A stretch of DNA of 64,000 bases from the IMG/VR virus record IMGVR_UViG_3300032173_000003, positions 1-64,000 of that record; one strand, given 5' to 3'. Every line of letters starts with the position of its first letter. Position 1 is the stretch's first letter. Both the position numbers and the translations under genes were made by a program. Positions 23,480-31,166 of this stretch are shown piece by piece. The notes below the pieces were generated by a model. The model was not told the origin of the DNA. It saw only the letters and a program-made list of their open reading frames with translations, and did not search any database. This stretch comes from a virus.

Positions 23480-23511
23480 TACCCTTGTCCCTGTGTCTTG
23501 ATTTCCTGTCT

Positions 23512-23916
23512 CTACTGCTTTACTCGGATACAGGAAACACCTGTCTCTTTTTCCACAGCCTTGCAGTTTTCCTCCTTATCGTCATACATTACGATGTTGT
23601 CTCCGTAGTTTTTTCTAAGGATGTTAATCTGTTCGACTTTGACTTCAGGGTCAGGGCGCGAGTCTCCGTGGCCACGCATTAGAACGTGCTTGGGTTTGAG
23701 GCCCATCTTCTTCAACCAAGTTTCCGTAAGCTTCCTTGACTTTTCGTCACGAGCCGTAGTTATTACGACGGTACCTTCTGAGGGGCGTTGAAAGAACAGG
23801 GCCAGATTAAGAATCTTGTCGTTAGGCTCCAAGTCTAAAATGTCCACTCCGGGTTGATTGATTTTGGTCAACGTTTTGTCAACGTCAAAAGCATAGACGG
23901 TAGGACTTTTCGCCAT
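23512..23916 (-). CDS. HAD phosphatase resembling the 3'-phosphatase domain of phage Pnkp
   Basis: 134 residues. HAD motif I is FDVDKTLT (nucleophile Asp in D-x-D-x-T), motif II TVVITTARDEKSRK (Thr), and motif IV IVMYDDKEENC. The stretch KKMGLKPKHVLMRGHGDSRP resembles the phosphatase domain of T4 polynucleotide kinase (PseT). It would remove 3' phosphates from cut RNA. In T4 this domain is fused to a kinase; here a separate kinase gene lies at 25318-25773, so the enzyme looks split. Assignment is by pattern. Confidence 0.7.
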   Translation of the reverse strand: MAKSPTVYAFDVDKTLTKINQPGVDILDLEPNDKILNLALFFQRPSEGTVVITTARDEKSRKLTETWLKKMGLKPKHVLMRGHGDSRPDPEVKVEQINILRKNYGDNIVMYDDKEENCKAVEKETGVSCIRVKQ

Positions 23917-23959
23917 GGTGACCGGGGGTATGAGGATGTAAGTAAGTTTACCCGTATAC

Positions 23960-24214
23960 TCAAACTAGCTTAGCCTGAAGCTTGTCCAACTGTTGGAGCA
24001 AGTCATTCATCTTTTTTGCTTCTGCAACAGCGTGGTCAAGTTGATTGCGGGTCACATATGTAGTAACAATTTGACTTTGAGTGGAGCGATAGGTGCCAGC
24101 AAAGGACTCTACGCACTGGGATAAAATTAGCCAATCGTTGTTGGATAGGTTAACAGAACGAAAAATTTCTTCGGCCTCATCAGATTGAGGCACATTGACT
24201 ACGATGGAACTCAT
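23960..24214 (-). CDS. Hypothetical protein
   Basis: 84 residues starting MSSIVVNVPQSDEAEEIFRS, with a C-terminal helix (AKKMNDLLQQLDKLQAKLV) of coiled-coil type. Overlaps the upstream gene by 4 bases. Unknown. Confidence 0.6.
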   Translation of the reverse strand: MSSIVVNVPQSDEAEEIFRSVNLSNNDWLILSQCVESFAGTYRSTQSQIVTTYVTRNQLDHAVAEAKKMNDLLQQLDKLQAKLV

Positions 24215-24456
24215 GTTGAAGCGTCAGATAGGTACTGTTTATGAAGCTGATTCAGAAAAAGGAACCCTTTATACTTGGCAAACACTTCTACAGGGTGCCA
24301 GTTATTAAAGTACCTAGATGACAAATACCACCTACCATCCTGAGACTTATAAACCTTGCCGCAGATTTTCCGGGTTTTTAGATCTTTGTATAAGACAAAG
24401 GAAGGAAGGTTAGTTTCAATGTACAGTGGGGACAAGTAAACAGCAGGTTCGTTCAT
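24211..24456 (-). CDS. Hypothetical protein
   Basis: 81 residues (MNEPAVYLSPLYIETN...), basic and aromatic, ending HKQYLSDAST. Overlaps both neighbours by 4 bases. Unknown. Confidence 0.6.
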   Translation of the reverse strand: MNEPAVYLSPLYIETNLPSFVLYKDLKTRKICGKVYKSQDGRWYLSSRYFNNWHPVEVFAKYKGFLFLNQLHKQYLSDAST

Positions 24457-24584
24457 AGTTCTTTATAAGAAAGTTTCAAACCGAGAAAAATAAACCCCAG
24501 AGCAAAATCTACTGAGGGGTTATAGGAATGGTCAAGTAACCAAGACCCAATACCAAAAATAAAGAAGAAGGTGGGAATCCACAT
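24453..24584 (-). CDS. Small membrane protein
   Basis: 43 residues from MWIPTFFFIFGIGSWLL, with two hydrophobic stretches (second: FALGFIFLGLKLSY). An ATG at 24644 would extend it into the phosphatase gene upstream; the ATG at 24584 gives a neat junction. Confidence 0.55.
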   Translation of the reverse strand: MWIPTFFFIFGIGSWLLDHSYNPSVDFALGFIFLGLKLSYKEL

Positions 24585-24585
24585 A

Positions 24586-25293
24586 TCAACGGTAAAGGGG
24601 ATTAGCTGGCTTGACAATTTGATGGTAAGTGTCTTGGGTGGCATTATAAGTGGTCAGGATGCCGGTGTAAAAGGCACCAGTATCAATACCTACTCGTTGA
24701 TTGCCCACATCGGGCAAATTTTCTTGGATCGAGTGACCGTGAACAACTTTTTTAATGGTGTTGGTCCACTTATCAAGTTTGGGACCCAGTGTAAGGAAAG
24801 GTTCACGAATCCATACCAGTTTGTCTAGACCCGTATCATTCAGGGTAACCTGCGGGTCAACCCCCGGTACAACGCCAGCGTGGACGAACATAGTGTCGCC
24901 AACCGTAATCATTGCGGGCAGGCTATGTAGCCAACCTAGGTGGTTCCGGCTCATGTCAAGGATTTTTTCAATATTACCACCGTTGCCAATCCAGTCGGTC
25001 ATTGAATACCTGTCGGTCTCTAGCATAGCATCAATGAACAATTGTTCATGGTTGCCCCTAACCATGCTAAAGCTTTCCAGTCCCCAAGCCTCAGGGTCAT
25101 CTAGAAGGGTTTTGATACGGTCAAGGACGTCCATATCTTCCCCACCCCTGTCGATTACGTCGCCCAGCAGAATAACTCTGGCACCCGACCCTTTGACCCA
25201 CTCAAGAAATCCGTCAAGGATATCGTAACGTGCGTGGATATCGCCAACAGCAATAACATCGCCGGGATTTATTTTTTCTGTAAAGTTAATCAT
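24586..25293 (-). CDS. Calcineurin-like metallophosphatase
   Basis: 235 residues. Metal-binding motifs in order: AVGDIHARYD, LLGDVIDRG, MVRGNHEQL, MFVHAGV and VVHGHS, the full PPP-type set (GDxH, GDxxDRG, GNHE, H, GHxxxH-like). Length matches lambda phosphatase. Preceded by a strong Shine-Dalgarno (AGGAGG). Lies between the candidate 3'-phosphatase and the P-loop kinase. Substrate could be phosphoprotein or cyclic phosphate; not decidable here. Confidence 0.85.
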   Translation of the reverse strand: MINFTEKINPGDVIAVGDIHARYDILDGFLEWVKGSGARVILLGDVIDRGGEDMDVLDRIKTLLDDPEAWGLESFSMVRGNHEQLFIDAMLETDRYSMTDWIGNGGNIEKILDMSRNHLGWLHSLPAMITVGDTMFVHAGVVPGVDPQVTLNDTGLDKLVWIREPFLTLGPKLDKWTNTIKKVVHGHSIQENLPDVGNQRVGIDTGAFYTGILTTYNATQDTYHQIVKPANPLYR

Positions 25294-25317
25294 TTAGTCC
25301 ACCTCCTGGGTCAGACT

Positions 25318-25773
25318 TCAGTTATGTATGTATTGTACCACGGAAAAACCTTCCTTGTCAACCCCCCTCAAGGATGCCAGTAAGCTCTGGAACATCTTGT
25401 TGATAACATGCTCTGGGACTTGACGGGAACGGGCAGCGTTGCGGGATAGGCAGTCTGCTAGCGGGGTGTTGACTATCACAGCTTCCACCTCGGAATACCC
25501 GTAGCTTTGAAGCAAGGTCAGGGCGTCTCTCCGGTAGCTAGCGCGATAGTGAGTACCGTCCATGATAATGGTGCGGCCTACGTTCTCTTCCAAGGTTTCA
25601 ACGATTTTGTCATGGATCTCCACCCAGTTGCCCTGAATGTTGGCATCACCGTAGAGTTGCTCACGGATGGTATCGCCGCAGATTACTACAGCACCTGGGT
25701 GCTCGGCTTTCAGTTTTTCAGAATGGGTTGATTTGCCGGAGCCTGGCGCCCCAACCATTACAAATGCTTTCAT
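25318..25773 (-). CDS. P-loop kinase, polynucleotide-kinase-like
   Basis: 151 residues from MKAFVMVGAPGSGKSTHSEK; the frame extends to 25812 but the internal ATG directly precedes the P-loop. Walker A GAPGSGKST, then GDTIREQLYG, RTIIMDGTHY (Walker B-like) and NAARSRQVPEHVINKM, the pattern of AAA_33/T4 Pnkp-type kinases that add a 5' phosphate to nucleic acid ends. With the HAD gene at 23512-23916 it would form a split end-healing pair feeding the two RNA ligases. Confidence 0.75.
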   Translation of the reverse strand: MKAFVMVGAPGSGKSTHSEKLKAEHPGAVVICGDTIREQLYGDANIQGNWVEIHDKIVETLEENVGRTIIMDGTHYRASYRRDALTLLQSYGYSEVEAVIVNTPLADCLSRNAARSRQVPEHVINKMFQSLLASLRGVDKEGFSVVQYIHN

Positions 25774-25783
25774 TGTTCTTGTT

Positions 25784-26074
25784 TCAATAAAGACCGGGCC
25801 ACGGGGCCTCAACTATACTAGCATCCTTGGTCAAGTACTTCACAGTTTCCGGGTAAACTTGGCAGACTACCCAGAAGATGCAAAATCTGTTAGATGCCCT
25901 TGTCACATCCTTCACAAGCCAGCCGCTTTGCTTAGCAAAAGAGATGGCATCTTTTTTAAGGGCAAAAGTTGCCAAACCTTGCTCACGCAAGCTGGTTCCG
26001 GCTTTGCCCCTATGGTCGAGATCGCGCATATTGAGAAAGGGATGGTGCAGGGTAGCCCCTGCTCTCATCCCCAT
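25784..26074 (-). CDS. Hypothetical protein
   Basis: 96 residues as an open frame; a TACAAT overlaps its first codon, so translation may begin at a later ATG (26029, MRDLDHRGKAG). Contains LVKDVTRASNRFCIFWVV. Unknown. Confidence 0.45.
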   Translation of the reverse strand: MGMRAGATLHHPFLNMRDLDHRGKAGTSLREQGLATFALKKDAISFAKQSGWLVKDVTRASNRFCIFWVVCQVYPETVKYLTKDASIVEAPWPGLY

Positions 26075-26092
26075 TGTAGCACGGTTAGGCCG

Positions 26093-26323
26093 TCAGTATC
26101 CAGCGTTCAGAAAGAACTGATACTTGTCTAACCAATTGACTAACGGGTTAGAGTCTTGTATGACATCATCACTTTGATTGACAAAGTTTTTGACAACCCA
26201 AATAATTTCTCTGAACTCTTGGTTACTCCAACACGGTTCCTTAAGTGGCACTTCTAAGTTAGGAGTTTTTTGCAAGAGAAGGTAAAGTTCTCTCTGTAGT
26301 GCCAAAAGCCTACCAGAGTTCAT
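26093..26323 (-). CDS. Hypothetical helical protein
   Basis: 76 residues starting MNSGRLLALQRELYLLLQ; all-helical by composition. Unknown. Confidence 0.6.
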   Translation of the reverse strand: MNSGRLLALQRELYLLLQKTPNLEVPLKEPCWSNQEFREIIWVVKNFVNQSDDVIQDSNPLVNWLDKYQFFLNAGY

Positions 26324-26362
26324 GGTCCCTAAACTAAAGGTTGAAAGGTTTTACCCCCCCCC

Positions 26363-26635
26363 TTAGGCATCGACCGGCAGCGGGCCACCCGCAGCAACCG
26401 CACCTTCAACACCTTCAACACCCTCAGGGTCAAGGTCAAGGTCGGTAATGTACAAGTCAAGCAAGTCACGGTAGCCAGCATCTACTACGGACTTGGCGAG
26501 GTCTTCAACGCTAAGTTCGTTAACGGCTGCGGTTACGGCTTCACCGTAGACCCTAACCAATTCACGAATAGGTGCGTTTGAGATTACTCTAGATACAAGA
26601 ACATCAGTCAGTTCTTCTCTTTTTTCGATTTTCAT
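26363..26635 (-). CDS. Hypothetical protein
   Basis: 90 residues: helical N-terminus (MKIEKREELTDVLVSRVI), acidic tail with two GVEG repeats. Unknown. Confidence 0.6.
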   Translation of the reverse strand: MKIEKREELTDVLVSRVISNAPIRELVRVYGEAVTAAVNELSVEDLAKSVVDAGYRDLLDLYITDLDLDPEGVEGVEGAVAAGGPLPVDA

Positions 26636-26697
26636 AGTTTTTTGTCAATGAGTGATAACGGCCCCTAGAGATTACTATAGGTTAGGGTACCGTAACG

Positions 26698-26786
26698 GAA
26701 AAGGGGGGGATTTGAACCCCCGGAGGCACCTTTAGTACCTCGGCGGTTTTCGAAACCGCTGCTTTAAGCCTCTCAGCCACCTTTCC
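26698..26786 (-). tRNA. tRNA-Ser(CGA)
   Basis: Class II cloverleaf: acceptor GGAAAGG/CCTTTTC (one G-T pair), D arm, anticodon stem GCGGT/ACCGC with loop TTCGAAA (anticodon CGA, reads UCG), a long variable arm, and T arm GGGGG/CCCCC with TTCAAAT. No encoded CCA. It lies inside the 3' end of the glycosyltransferase frame, overlapping it by about 55 bases. Confidence 0.9.
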
Positions 26787-27559
26787 AAGTGTCTAATAAT
26801 TGGGAGTGAAATCAACAGGCCCGATGACGACAGTTGTTCAACGGGCTCACTAGTTCCAAACGTAGGGGTAATTCGTCCTTTCCAGTTGAGGCCGAGTCCT
26901 GGTTGGCTTTCCAGGTGAATGACAACAATTTCCGGTAGCAGTTCTCTTCTCTCTCTGGACCATTTTTTACAATGGAGTACGTCTGTACGGTCGGCAAACC
27001 CGTGTTTATCCGGGTAACGAAATACACCTGAACTTTTTGGGTTCCATAGTTGGAAATACCCAATAGGCTCATATCCGCCTAGTGGAGTCTTATACTCTGC
27101 AATACGTACTCCAACGGGGAATTTAGTCAGATGAATAAATATCCAAGAATCTTGAATTGGGGTGGGGCAGTTTACAAACTTTTGCCACTCCTCAAAACTA
27201 GGGCACATTAGGCGGTCTGCCCCATATATTTTCTTACCACGTAAAGGTAAGGACTCTAGAATAGACCTTGTTTGCGGGGGGAGGTAAATGTCAGCATCTA
27301 GATGAATCACCCAACCATCTAAACTAAGGTTTTTCAGCCCCTTATTAATGCCTTTACCTTTGTTGAAGACGTCGCCACCCTCGTAAAAGGCGTCTGTCTG
27401 AACACACTCCACATTGTAGTATTCGCACAATGCCTTTGTACGTCTATCTTCAAGGTCTGTAACAACTACCAGTCTGTCAAACTGATTTCGTGTACTTGGC
27501 AAAGTATGGGCCAAAAAGTCTGAATAATTGACGCATACTATAACAGCTTCTAGCTTCAT
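26732..27559 (-). CDS. Glycosyltransferase, GT-A type
   Basis: 275 residues. N-terminal nucleotide-binding half: EAVIVCVNYSDFLAHTL, RLVVVTDLED, then the DxD-type motif WVIHLDADIYLPP near residue 93. The middle GGYEPIGYFQLWNP and the ending EIVVIHLES fit GT-A enzymes of GT2 type. It would add a sugar from a nucleotide donor, perhaps to phage DNA, virion protein or host surface. The last 18 or so codons run through the tRNA-Ser gene, ending at a TAG inside it. Confidence 0.75.
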   Translation of the reverse strand: MKLEAVIVCVNYSDFLAHTLPSTRNQFDRLVVVTDLEDRRTKALCEYYNVECVQTDAFYEGGDVFNKGKGINKGLKNLSLDGWVIHLDADIYLPPQTRSILESLPLRGKKIYGADRLMCPSFEEWQKFVNCPTPIQDSWIFIHLTKFPVGVRIAEYKTPLGGYEPIGYFQLWNPKSSGVFRYPDKHGFADRTDVLHCKKWSRERRELLPEIVVIHLESQPGLGLNWKGRITPTFGTSEPVEQLSSSGLLISLPIIRHLERWLRGLKQRFRKPPRY

Positions 27560-27562
27560 TAG

Positions 27563-27742
27563 TTAATGTGCCTTTGAATTTTTTCTTCCTTTGTGGTACT
27601 CTAGTTTAATCCAGCTTAGTAAAGCCTGTGTATTTGCGACTTTTGCCGAATCTACCTCACAGTTTTTACCCTTCAATACACCGAGGTAATGATCTAGAGC
27701 TTCAATAGCAAGTTCGTGGTCTTGTAGAGAAATGAGAGACAT
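27563..27742 (-). CDS. Hypothetical small protein
   Basis: 59 residues from MSLISLQDHELAIEALDHYL; helical, basic end. The ATG at 27742 coincides with the stop of the upstream gene. Unknown. Confidence 0.6.
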   Translation of the reverse strand: MSLISLQDHELAIEALDHYLGVLKGKNCEVDSAKVANTQALLSWIKLEYHKGRKNSKAH

Positions 27743-27897
27743 CAGGGTGCATTCCATAGTGGGCGTGGAGCTAGCTTAGCCTTTTCAATTTTTACCCCCT
27801 CTACCTCCCTTTGTGCCGTCGCCAATTTCCTGGGACTCATCTGAGCTTCCCACTCTTTAGCCAAATCGCTCATGTCAATGTTGGATAGGTTTTTCAT
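27742..27897 (-). CDS. Hypothetical small basic protein
   Basis: 51 residues from MKNLSNIDMSDLAKEWEAQ. The open frame reaches to 27996 but that part lies in the tRNA-Arg gene, so the internal ATG is taken. Unknown. Confidence 0.55.
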   Translation of the reverse strand: MKNLSNIDMSDLAKEWEAQMSPRKLATAQREVEGVKIEKAKLAPRPLWNAP

Positions 27898-27944
27898 TTT
27901 GGACAGGGGATTAAGGTTTTGGCCAAAGGGTAAACCCGTGGCAA

Positions 27945-28017
27945 TGCTCCTTGCGAGGATCGAACTTGCCTTAGGCGAATTAGGAGTTCGCTGCATTCGC
28001 CAGATTGCTAAAGGAGC
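27945..28017 (-). tRNA. tRNA-Arg(CCU)
   Basis: Acceptor GCTCCTT/AAGGAGC is perfect, D stem GCA/TGC, anticodon stem GCGAA/TTCGC with loop CTCCTAA (anticodon CCU, reads AGG), T arm GCAAG/CTCGC with one mismatch and loop TTCGATC. No encoded CCA. It starts about 10 bases after the promoter at 28027-28054. Confidence 0.85.
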
Positions 28018-28026
28018 TTTGACCCT

Positions 28027-28054
28027 ATTATAGCATCTCTCCGGGGAAGGTCAA
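28027..28054 (-). promoter_or_regulatory. Promoter of tRNA-Arg(CCU)
   Basis: Minus-strand TTGACC, 16-bp spacer, TATAAT with preceding TGC. Placed so that the tRNA starts a few bases after the transcription start. Confidence 0.75.
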
Positions 28055-29436
28055 CCCTCTTTCCAACCTCCCGGAACATTGACCCTTCTTTTTTGAGAGA
28101 CTTCATTTTTGAGCCTAACTGCCCATACTGACCCTTCCTTTGAGATGGGGTTTTCTACGTCACAAAAAGATACAGGCCATACATCGAAGCGGTCTTTTAG
28201 CCGTTTAATCAGCTGGTAGAACTCAGTGTCTGCTTCCGAGTTTGGTCCTAGCCTTGGCACTTGGATTTCCAAAGACCCAAAGAATCTGCCCATGCCTACA
28301 TCGTAAGTTTCCAGAATCTTGCCATATGCTTTTCCACTTACAATATCATCTTCGGTCAGCTCCAAGAGACCTTCAATCATCTCTTTTGTGGGGGCTTTCC
28401 TGACATTTTCATCCTTGGACGAGCGGCTAAATATAGAGTTATCAACAATGCGGTAGAATCTATTTAGATTGGCCAGCAAAGACTGCTTGTGCTCCCGAAC
28501 CTTCCTTTGAACCTTCCTAATGGTGTTACCTTTAAGCGGATTATAACCAACGATTTTGCAGAAGTACAGGTCTTCATAACTTTGGCCCTTCCTTAGGGTT
28601 TGAATCTCATTTGTTGCACAAGCGAGTAAGACTTGAAGTTCCCGTGAGCTGATTCCGTTAAACCCGCTAGGAAGGTTAGTAAGAACATAATCGGCAGCGG
28701 CTATCCAACCGAAATACGCACGAGAGTAGTCACCCACCACTATCACATTGTCTGTATATGCCGTGTCATTGGGGTACTTTTCTAACCATTCTAGTCCAGG
28801 TAAGTACCGGGGGGCATGTTGATTGCTAGAGTAGGAAACTTTAAACTCAGGGATTAACTTAGCTACTTCTTCTTCAGTTTTTCTCTCTACAAGGGTAGGA
28901 TCTAAGGGTTCTGAATGTCCGAGCAGATAGTACAAGTCCGGGGTAATAACATCCAGTGTCTCAGTCAGGAGCTTTAGGTCTTTCTTTCTCGATTCATACT
29001 CCTTCTGTTTAGTATTGTTTGATAGTGCCTCTAGCAGTTCTTCCCATTGCCCCTGAGTAATGGAGTCAACAAAATGCCAAAACTCTGACACCTTCCCCCA
29101 GTTTTCACCGAGGATTTTTTCAGGTTCGTTAAGTACGATGGCCGGACTCTGACTCGAAAGGTCATTAAACCTTCGCAGAAGAATGGAGTGAATCACACTT
29201 ATTCCTAGGGTCTTGGCTGTAACTTCGTCAAGATTTAAGCCTGAGTTGCCGTACGTTAACCCTTTCCAAAAAGCTTGAAAGTCCATCACCCCCATACCCT
29301 TGGAAATCATAATCGCTTCACTCTGGGCACAGGGGCTGAGACCGTTTTCCTCTCTCACCAGTTCGTATCCTTTGCCGGGCATACCCTCAAGCTGAGACCA
29401 TTTTTTCGTGAGTTCTTTAATTAGTGAAGTGTTCAT
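28051..29436 (-). CDS. Large hypothetical protein
   Basis: 461 residues, mostly helical and soluble. It opens MNTSLIKELTKKWSQLEGMP and contains no motif I recognise; visible features are a WLEKYPNDTAYTDNVIVVGD stretch near residue 240 and KVQRKVREHKQSLLANLNRF near residue 335. No Walker, HExxH or Cys-pair patterns. Its length and single-copy state suggest a specific enzyme or structural role. Confidence 0.7.
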   Translation of the reverse strand: MNTSLIKELTKKWSQLEGMPGKGYELVREENGLSPCAQSEAIMISKGMGVMDFQAFWKGLTYGNSGLNLDEVTAKTLGISVIHSILLRRFNDLSSQSPAIVLNEPEKILGENWGKVSEFWHFVDSITQGQWEELLEALSNNTKQKEYESRKKDLKLLTETLDVITPDLYYLLGHSEPLDPTLVERKTEEEVAKLIPEFKVSYSSNQHAPRYLPGLEWLEKYPNDTAYTDNVIVVGDYSRAYFGWIAAADYVLTNLPSGFNGISSRELQVLLACATNEIQTLRKGQSYEDLYFCKIVGYNPLKGNTIRKVQRKVREHKQSLLANLNRFYRIVDNSIFSRSSKDENVRKAPTKEMIEGLLELTEDDIVSGKAYGKILETYDVGMGRFFGSLEIQVPRLGPNSEADTEFYQLIKRLKDRFDVWPVSFCDVENPISKEGSVWAVRLKNEVSQKRRVNVPGGWKEG

Positions 29437-29465
29437 TTTGTGAGTTTACTTGTTGTCGGTTAAAT

Positions 29466-29554
29466 AGGCGTGTAGGGAGTCGAACCCTAACTAGCCGGTA
29501 ATCTGCCGGAGTGGTCTTCATAAGGGACCCTGTGCTACCGTACACCACACGCCC
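29466..29554 (-). tRNA. Class II tRNA with abnormal anticodon loop
   Basis: Acceptor GGGCGTG/CACGCCT, 4-bp D stem (GTGT/GCAC), T arm TAGGG/CCCTA with TTCGACT, and a long variable arm with CCGG/CCGG hairpin. The anticodon arm is odd: stem GGTC/GACC leaves a 9-base loop CCTTATGAA; forcing a 7-base loop CTTATGA gives anticodon UAU, which does not occur in class II tRNAs (Leu, Ser, Tyr, Sec). The 4-bp D stem is also unlike Leu or Ser. The identity cannot be called. Confidence 0.6.
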
Positions 29555-29557
29555 AAG

Positions 29558-29579
29558 AAAAAGAGTCAGTAGACTCTTT
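29558..29579 (-). terminator. Rho-independent terminator-like hairpin
   Basis: Perfect 8-bp stem AAAGAGTC/GACTCTTT with loop TACT on the minus strand, followed by a U run. Lies between the gene at 29606-29758 and the class II tRNA. Confidence 0.6.
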
Positions 29580-29605
29580 AGCACAAGTAGTTTACCCTGG
29601 GGGAG

Positions 29606-29758
29606 TCAAGCTGCGGCAGATGCCACAGGTTGGTACTCGTTGAGAGCTTGATTTACTTCTACTGAGGTTTCCGCCTTATAGAGATTAAGCAGGAGGTAGG
29701 ACGCTGCGGGGTCCTTTTCAGGGAGTTTAGCAAGCAGAGTAGCAATAGACTTTGCCAT
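29606..29758 (-). CDS. Hypothetical small protein
   Basis: 50 residues from MAKSIATLLAKLPEKDPA, helical and Ala-rich, located between two tRNA genes. Unknown. Confidence 0.55.
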   Translation of the reverse strand: MAKSIATLLAKLPEKDPAASYLLLNLYKAETSVEVNQALNEYQPVASAAA

Positions 29759-29804
29759 TTTGTTTGAGGTGTTTGTCGTTGGGATTTGGCTGCTTAGCAA
29801 CCAA

Positions 29805-29878
29805 CGACCCCTGATGGATTCGAACCATCGACCGACCGCTTAGAAGGCGGTTGCTCTAGTCCACTGAGCTAAGGGGCC
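29805..29878 (-). tRNA. tRNA-Arg(UCU)
   Basis: Acceptor GGCCCCT/AGGGGTC (one G-T pair), D stem GCTC/GAGC, anticodon stem ACCGC/GCGGT with loop CTTCTAA (anticodon UCU, reads AGA and AGG), T arm GATGG/CCATC with TTCGAAT. No encoded CCA. Confidence 0.9.
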
Positions 29879-29912
29879 TTGTTTGAGGGGTGTGCGCCCC
29901 TCCCTCCCTATT

Positions 29913-30188
29913 TTAGGAAGCACTGACCAGTCTGTAAACGTTTCCCAGCTTAGCCCGCATTGTGGGCTCCAGGATGGCATAGTTGGGGTCCTTTAGGGCC
30001 TTGTCTACCGAAGGTTGGTCCTTCCAAAAGATCAGGATGGTAATTTGACCAGCAGGGTACCTGACATACTGTTTATTGATGTAGCCCGGTTGTCTTTGCA
30101 ACCACGATGTCCAAACCTCTTCATCAGCGGATATAAAGGTTTCAACCAACTCAGGGGCAACTTGGAAATGCAATCTTTCAATCTTCAT
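29913..30188 (-). CDS. TIGR03792-like cyanobacterial protein
   Basis: 91 residues from MKIERLHFQVAPELVETFI; a GTG three codons further out overlaps the neighbouring gene. Pattern of a small cyanobacterial family of antibiotic-monooxygenase-like (ABM) fold: E-x-L-x-F-x-V, EVWTSWLQRQPGYINKQYV, ITILIFWKDQPSVDKAL and a closing AKLGNVYRLV. Likely acquired from the host; function unknown. Confidence 0.7.
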   Translation of the reverse strand: MKIERLHFQVAPELVETFISADEEVWTSWLQRQPGYINKQYVRYPAGQITILIFWKDQPSVDKALKDPNYAILEPTMRAKLGNVYRLVSAS

Positions 30189-30438
30189 TGGGCTCACCAG
30201 TCCACTCTTCCCACTTGTCGATTGGGCAACGCATGTTTGCGAAAGATGCCTTTATCCCAAGTATGCATAAACATATGTCACACTGGTCTGTATTTTCCAT
30301 GTAATGGTTACATTCATGGCAAATGTCTAACCTGTTTTTTCGTATTGACCTTGGGGCCAGTTTAGGGTTTTCTAGCACTCTCTTTGCGCTATCTCGGAGG
30401 GAGTCGCCAAAGGAACGTCTACAACAGTCTTCAGCCAT
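30178..30438 (-). CDS. Small zinc-motif protein
   Basis: 86 residues from MAEDCCRRSFGDSLRD. The C-terminal half has ICHECNHYMENTDQCDICLC and MRCPIDKWEEW: five or more Cys spaced as for a zinc site, in the style of a small phage family ending CP-x-x-KW. Probable nucleic-acid or protein binding. Overlaps the HNH gene upstream by 8 bases. Confidence 0.65.
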   Translation of the reverse strand: MAEDCCRRSFGDSLRDSAKRVLENPKLAPRSIRKNRLDICHECNHYMENTDQCDICLCILGIKASFANMRCPIDKWEEWTGEPNED

Positions 30439-31132
30439 TCTCCTTTCTCCGTTTTTGAACAAGTTTCATCCTCTCACTTTGAGCTTTTTTGTCTTCTTCA
30501 GACCATTTTTTATATGGTCCCCTCTTCTTACCCGTTCGGGAAGCAGACATTTTAGCCTTAGATTCCACAGAAGCTTTCTTACCCGTAAGGGATTTCCTAA
30601 GTTTGTCTTTAGTTTCTTCTGTCAGGGTAACTCCCTTTCGGGAGCCGGGTTTACCTTTCTTGGCCTCCGAAACTTTTTTAGCCACTTTTGGATCTTTCAT
30701 CGGGTTGTTGTTTTTCATTCGCTCTGAGTGAGCTTTTTTCATCTCAGGGGTCATCGGGGCCTGATTTTTGCCCTGATAGTCTGGGTTATTCGGGCCTCTA
30801 AACTTTTCTTTAGACTCCTCTGACCAAAACCGTCCAGGAACTCCCGGTTTGCCTCTACGTTGAGCGGCAACTTTTTCCGCAGTCTCTGGATTTTTCATAG
30901 GGTTTTCTTCAGTTTTAAATCTTCTTGAGTGTTCCGCCCTGACTGCTGCCCTTAGTTCGGAGCTAAGGTATCTCCAACCCTCGTGCCTATAGTCAAACTG
31001 TCTATCAAGTCCCTGTACGTACCTGTTAGCGTGGAGTTCAGCGTGAGTAATGAAGTCAATTTCCTCTAGGTTCCAGTCGTCGTCAGTGCCCCCTAAGTGC
31101 CGGGGTACTACGTGGTGATTGTGGTTTTTCAT
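30431..31132 (-). CDS. Free-standing HNH homing endonuclease with NUMOD3-like repeats
   Basis: 233 residues from MKNHNHHVVPRHLGGTDDDW (a TTG five codons upstream also opens the frame). N-terminal HNH pattern: HHVVPRHLGG, N in DDDWNLEEI, and ITHAELHANRY. The rest is a string of basic DNA-binding repeats (NPMKNPETAEKV, NPDYQ, NPMKDPKVAKKV, SRKGVTLTEETKDKL), typical of NUMOD3 modules. It cuts DNA at a specific site and spreads itself. No intron context is seen, so it is free-standing. Confidence 0.75.
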   Translation of the reverse strand: MKNHNHHVVPRHLGGTDDDWNLEEIDFITHAELHANRYVQGLDRQFDYRHEGWRYLSSELRAAVRAEHSRRFKTEENPMKNPETAEKVAAQRRGKPGVPGRFWSEESKEKFRGPNNPDYQGKNQAPMTPEMKKAHSERMKNNNPMKDPKVAKKVSEAKKGKPGSRKGVTLTEETKDKLRKSLTGKKASVESKAKMSASRTGKKRGPYKKWSEEDKKAQSERMKLVQKRRKENG

Positions 31133-31166
31133 TATTTTGGCCAACAAGGTTATCTTTACCCTTACC

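Noticed and set aside
30431-31132. Intron-encoded HNH endonuclease
   Set aside because: No split gene or intron structure was found on either side; it appears free-standing.
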